DNA from: Chitinophagaceae bacterium UBA2791
GTDB taxonomy: Bacteria; Bacteroidota; Bacteroidia; Chitinophagales; Chitinophagaceae
Assembly: GCA_002352105.1 (NCBI GenBank)
Contig: DEHV01000002.1
Location: 51,687 to 59,506, forward strand
Reading direction: 5' to 3'
DNA length: 7,820 bases
A model generated the notes under the pieces. It did no database searches. It worked only from the letters and a program-made list of their open reading frames with translations, and was not told the origin of the DNA. Below are positions 6,899 through 7,820 of the stretch, one piece after another (within the stretch, counting starts at the first letter, position 1; each line of letters begins with the position of its first letter). The position numbers were made by a program, and so were the translations under genes.

Positions 6899-7504
6899 AT
6901 GAAAAAATTATCTGTCATAGCTGCTTTGTTACTGGCGGCATCCGTCTGGAGCTGCACGGATGTTAGAAGAACGCCCGGAAGAGCGTACATGCCCGATATG
7001 GCTTACAGCAGGGCTTATGAAACCTATGCTTCGACGGCTAACCTGGATTCTGCAGGGATCCGTTACGACAAACGTCCCGTGCCCGGCACGATCAAGAGAG
7101 ACGAGCTACTGCCGTTTCCCTTAGGCCCGGATGCCGTTGGCGATACCGCCAATTATGCGGCGTCGAAGCAGATCCCTAATCCGCTGCCGGCGTTAAATGA
7201 GCCTGAGTTGAAGGAAGCTGAAAGGTTATACCTGGTGCACTGCGGCATTTGCCATGGTTCCAAGCTCGACGGCAACGGCCCCTTGTATAATGGAGGCAAT
7301 GGCCCTTATGCGGCCGCTCCGAGGAACCTGATCGCCGACCCGGTAGCGACCAATATGCCTGATGGGCAAATGTTTTATTCTATTACCTATGGCAAGGGGC
7401 AGATGGGCCCTTATGGTCCGCAGTTAAGCGCTAAGCAGAGATGGAAGATTGTTCATTATATCAAGGCCAAACAAAACGGACAGTCCGGTTCTGCAGGAAA
7501 ATAA
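6899..7504 (+). CDS. actE: ActE, monohaem cytochrome c lipoprotein of alternative complex III
   Basis: Periplasmic cytochrome c subunit of 201 residues. A lipoprotein signal peptide (KK, hydrophobic core, then SVWSC) places the lipidated Cys at residue 19. A proline-rich linker (about 25-98) contains MPDM and PFPLGPDA segments typical of ActE. The cytochrome domain follows, with CGICH at 115-119 and a likely axial Met at 169 in GKGQMGPYG. In ACIII, ActE is anchored to the membrane by its lipid, sits beside ActA, and is a candidate exit point for electrons to the terminal oxidase or a soluble cytochrome. The start at 6899 is set by the signal peptide; the ATG 11 bases upstream is in another frame and stops after four codons. 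No clear Shine-Dalgarno sequence is present. The gap to actD is 27 bases. Confidence 0.94.
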   Translation: MKKLSVIAALLLAASVWSCTDVRRTPGRAYMPDMAYSRAYETYASTANLDSAGIRYDKRPVPGTIKRDELLPFPLGPDAVGDTANYAASKQIPNPLPALNEPELKEAERLYLVHCGICHGSKLDGNGPLYNGGNGPYAAAPRNLIADPVATNMPDGQMFYSITYGKGQMGPYGPQLSAKQRWKIVHYIKAKQNGQSGSAGK

Positions 7505-7536
7505 AATAAGCATATAGAAAAATAAAAAAGTTGAGC

Positions 7537-7820
7537 ATGGCAAGTAAAGATTTTTTTGTGATCCCCAAGCGGTACAATACCTGGTCCTATGCGCTGACCG
7601 GCGTAGGGATATTGTCGCTGATCGTCGGATTTTTAATGTACGGAACCGGCGATGATATCCATCATAAGACCCGTTTCTGGGCCACGCTCCTGCACAACAG
7701 CGTTTATTTTCTATTGATCGTTAATGCAAGCATGTTTTTTGTTTGCGCAACCACGCTGGCGTTTGGCGGCTGGCAAATGGCCATCCGCAGGGTTCCGGAG
7801 GCGATCTCCGTAGCTGTGCC
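7537..7820 (+). CDS. actF: ActF, second NrfD-like membrane subunit of alternative complex III (5' part only)
   Basis: The gene starts at ATG 7537 and runs off the right edge after 94 full codons, about a fifth of the family's usual length. The visible protein begins MASKDFFVIPKRYNTWSYAL. Membrane helices can be drawn at about 18-36 and 49-76, joined by a short loop containing GTGDDIHHKTRFW. The opening and the position after actE fit ActF, the second quinol:cytochrome c oxidoreductase membrane subunit and a paralogue of ActC, which in solved complexes lacks a clear quinol site and may take part in proton movement. A TTG two codons upstream is in frame but ATG is preferred. There is no clear Shine-Dalgarno sequence; the gap of 32 bases after actE is very A-rich. 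Confidence 0.9.
   Translation, partial: MASKDFFVIPKRYNTWSYALTGVGILSLIVGFLMYGTGDDIHHKTRFWATLLHNSVYFLLIVNASMFFVCATTLAFGGWQMAIRRVPEAISVAV

Overview
The window carries the first part of an alternative complex III (ACIII, Act) respiratory operon. ACIII is the quinol:electron-acceptor oxidoreductase that replaces the cytochrome bc1 complex in many bacteria. Five complete genes (actA, actB, actC, actD, actE) and the 5' part of a sixth (actF) lie in order on the + strand, with gaps of 27 to 50 bases and no convincing internal terminator, so they look like one transcript. The order is the canonical one for ACIII. The organism is most likely a member of the Bacteroidota, perhaps near Chitinophagaceae or Sphingobacteriia. 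The reasons are the 'variant Tat' N-terminal extension on ActB, weak or absent Shine-Dalgarno sequences, and an upstream match to the Bacteroidota promoter pattern TTG-N(17-23)-TAnnTTTG.

Layout: bases 1-65 (- strand) encode the first 21 residues of a PurN-like phosphoribosylglycinamide formyltransferase, transcribed away from the act genes. Bases 66-284 are a divergent intergenic region that is AT-rich and holds two small dyads, a candidate promoter for actA and a short leader. Then come actA (six haem-c sites), actB (Tat-exported molybdopterin-oxidoreductase-like and iron-sulfur protein), actC (NrfD-like quinol-binding membrane subunit), actD (DUF3341 membrane protein), actE (monohaem cytochrome c lipoprotein) and the start of actF (second NrfD-like subunit), which runs off the right edge.

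How the genes work together, from knowledge of the family: menaquinol is oxidised in the membrane subunit ActC. Electrons pass through the iron-sulfur clusters of ActB to the haems of ActA and ActE, and then to a terminal oxidase. Genes for a caa3/aa3-type oxidase often follow actF in this phylum, but none is visible here. Seven CxxCH haem sites are encoded in the window, six in ActA and one in ActE.

I see no mobile element, CRISPR array, tRNA or rRNA. The window is a well-organised housekeeping respiratory locus rather than a new system. The points worth a second look are the extra monohaem domain fused to ActA, an exact 100-residue internal repeat in its haem region, the Cys-to-Thr site in ActB, the possible Tat lipoprotein form of ActB, and small sequence structures in the intergenic regions.
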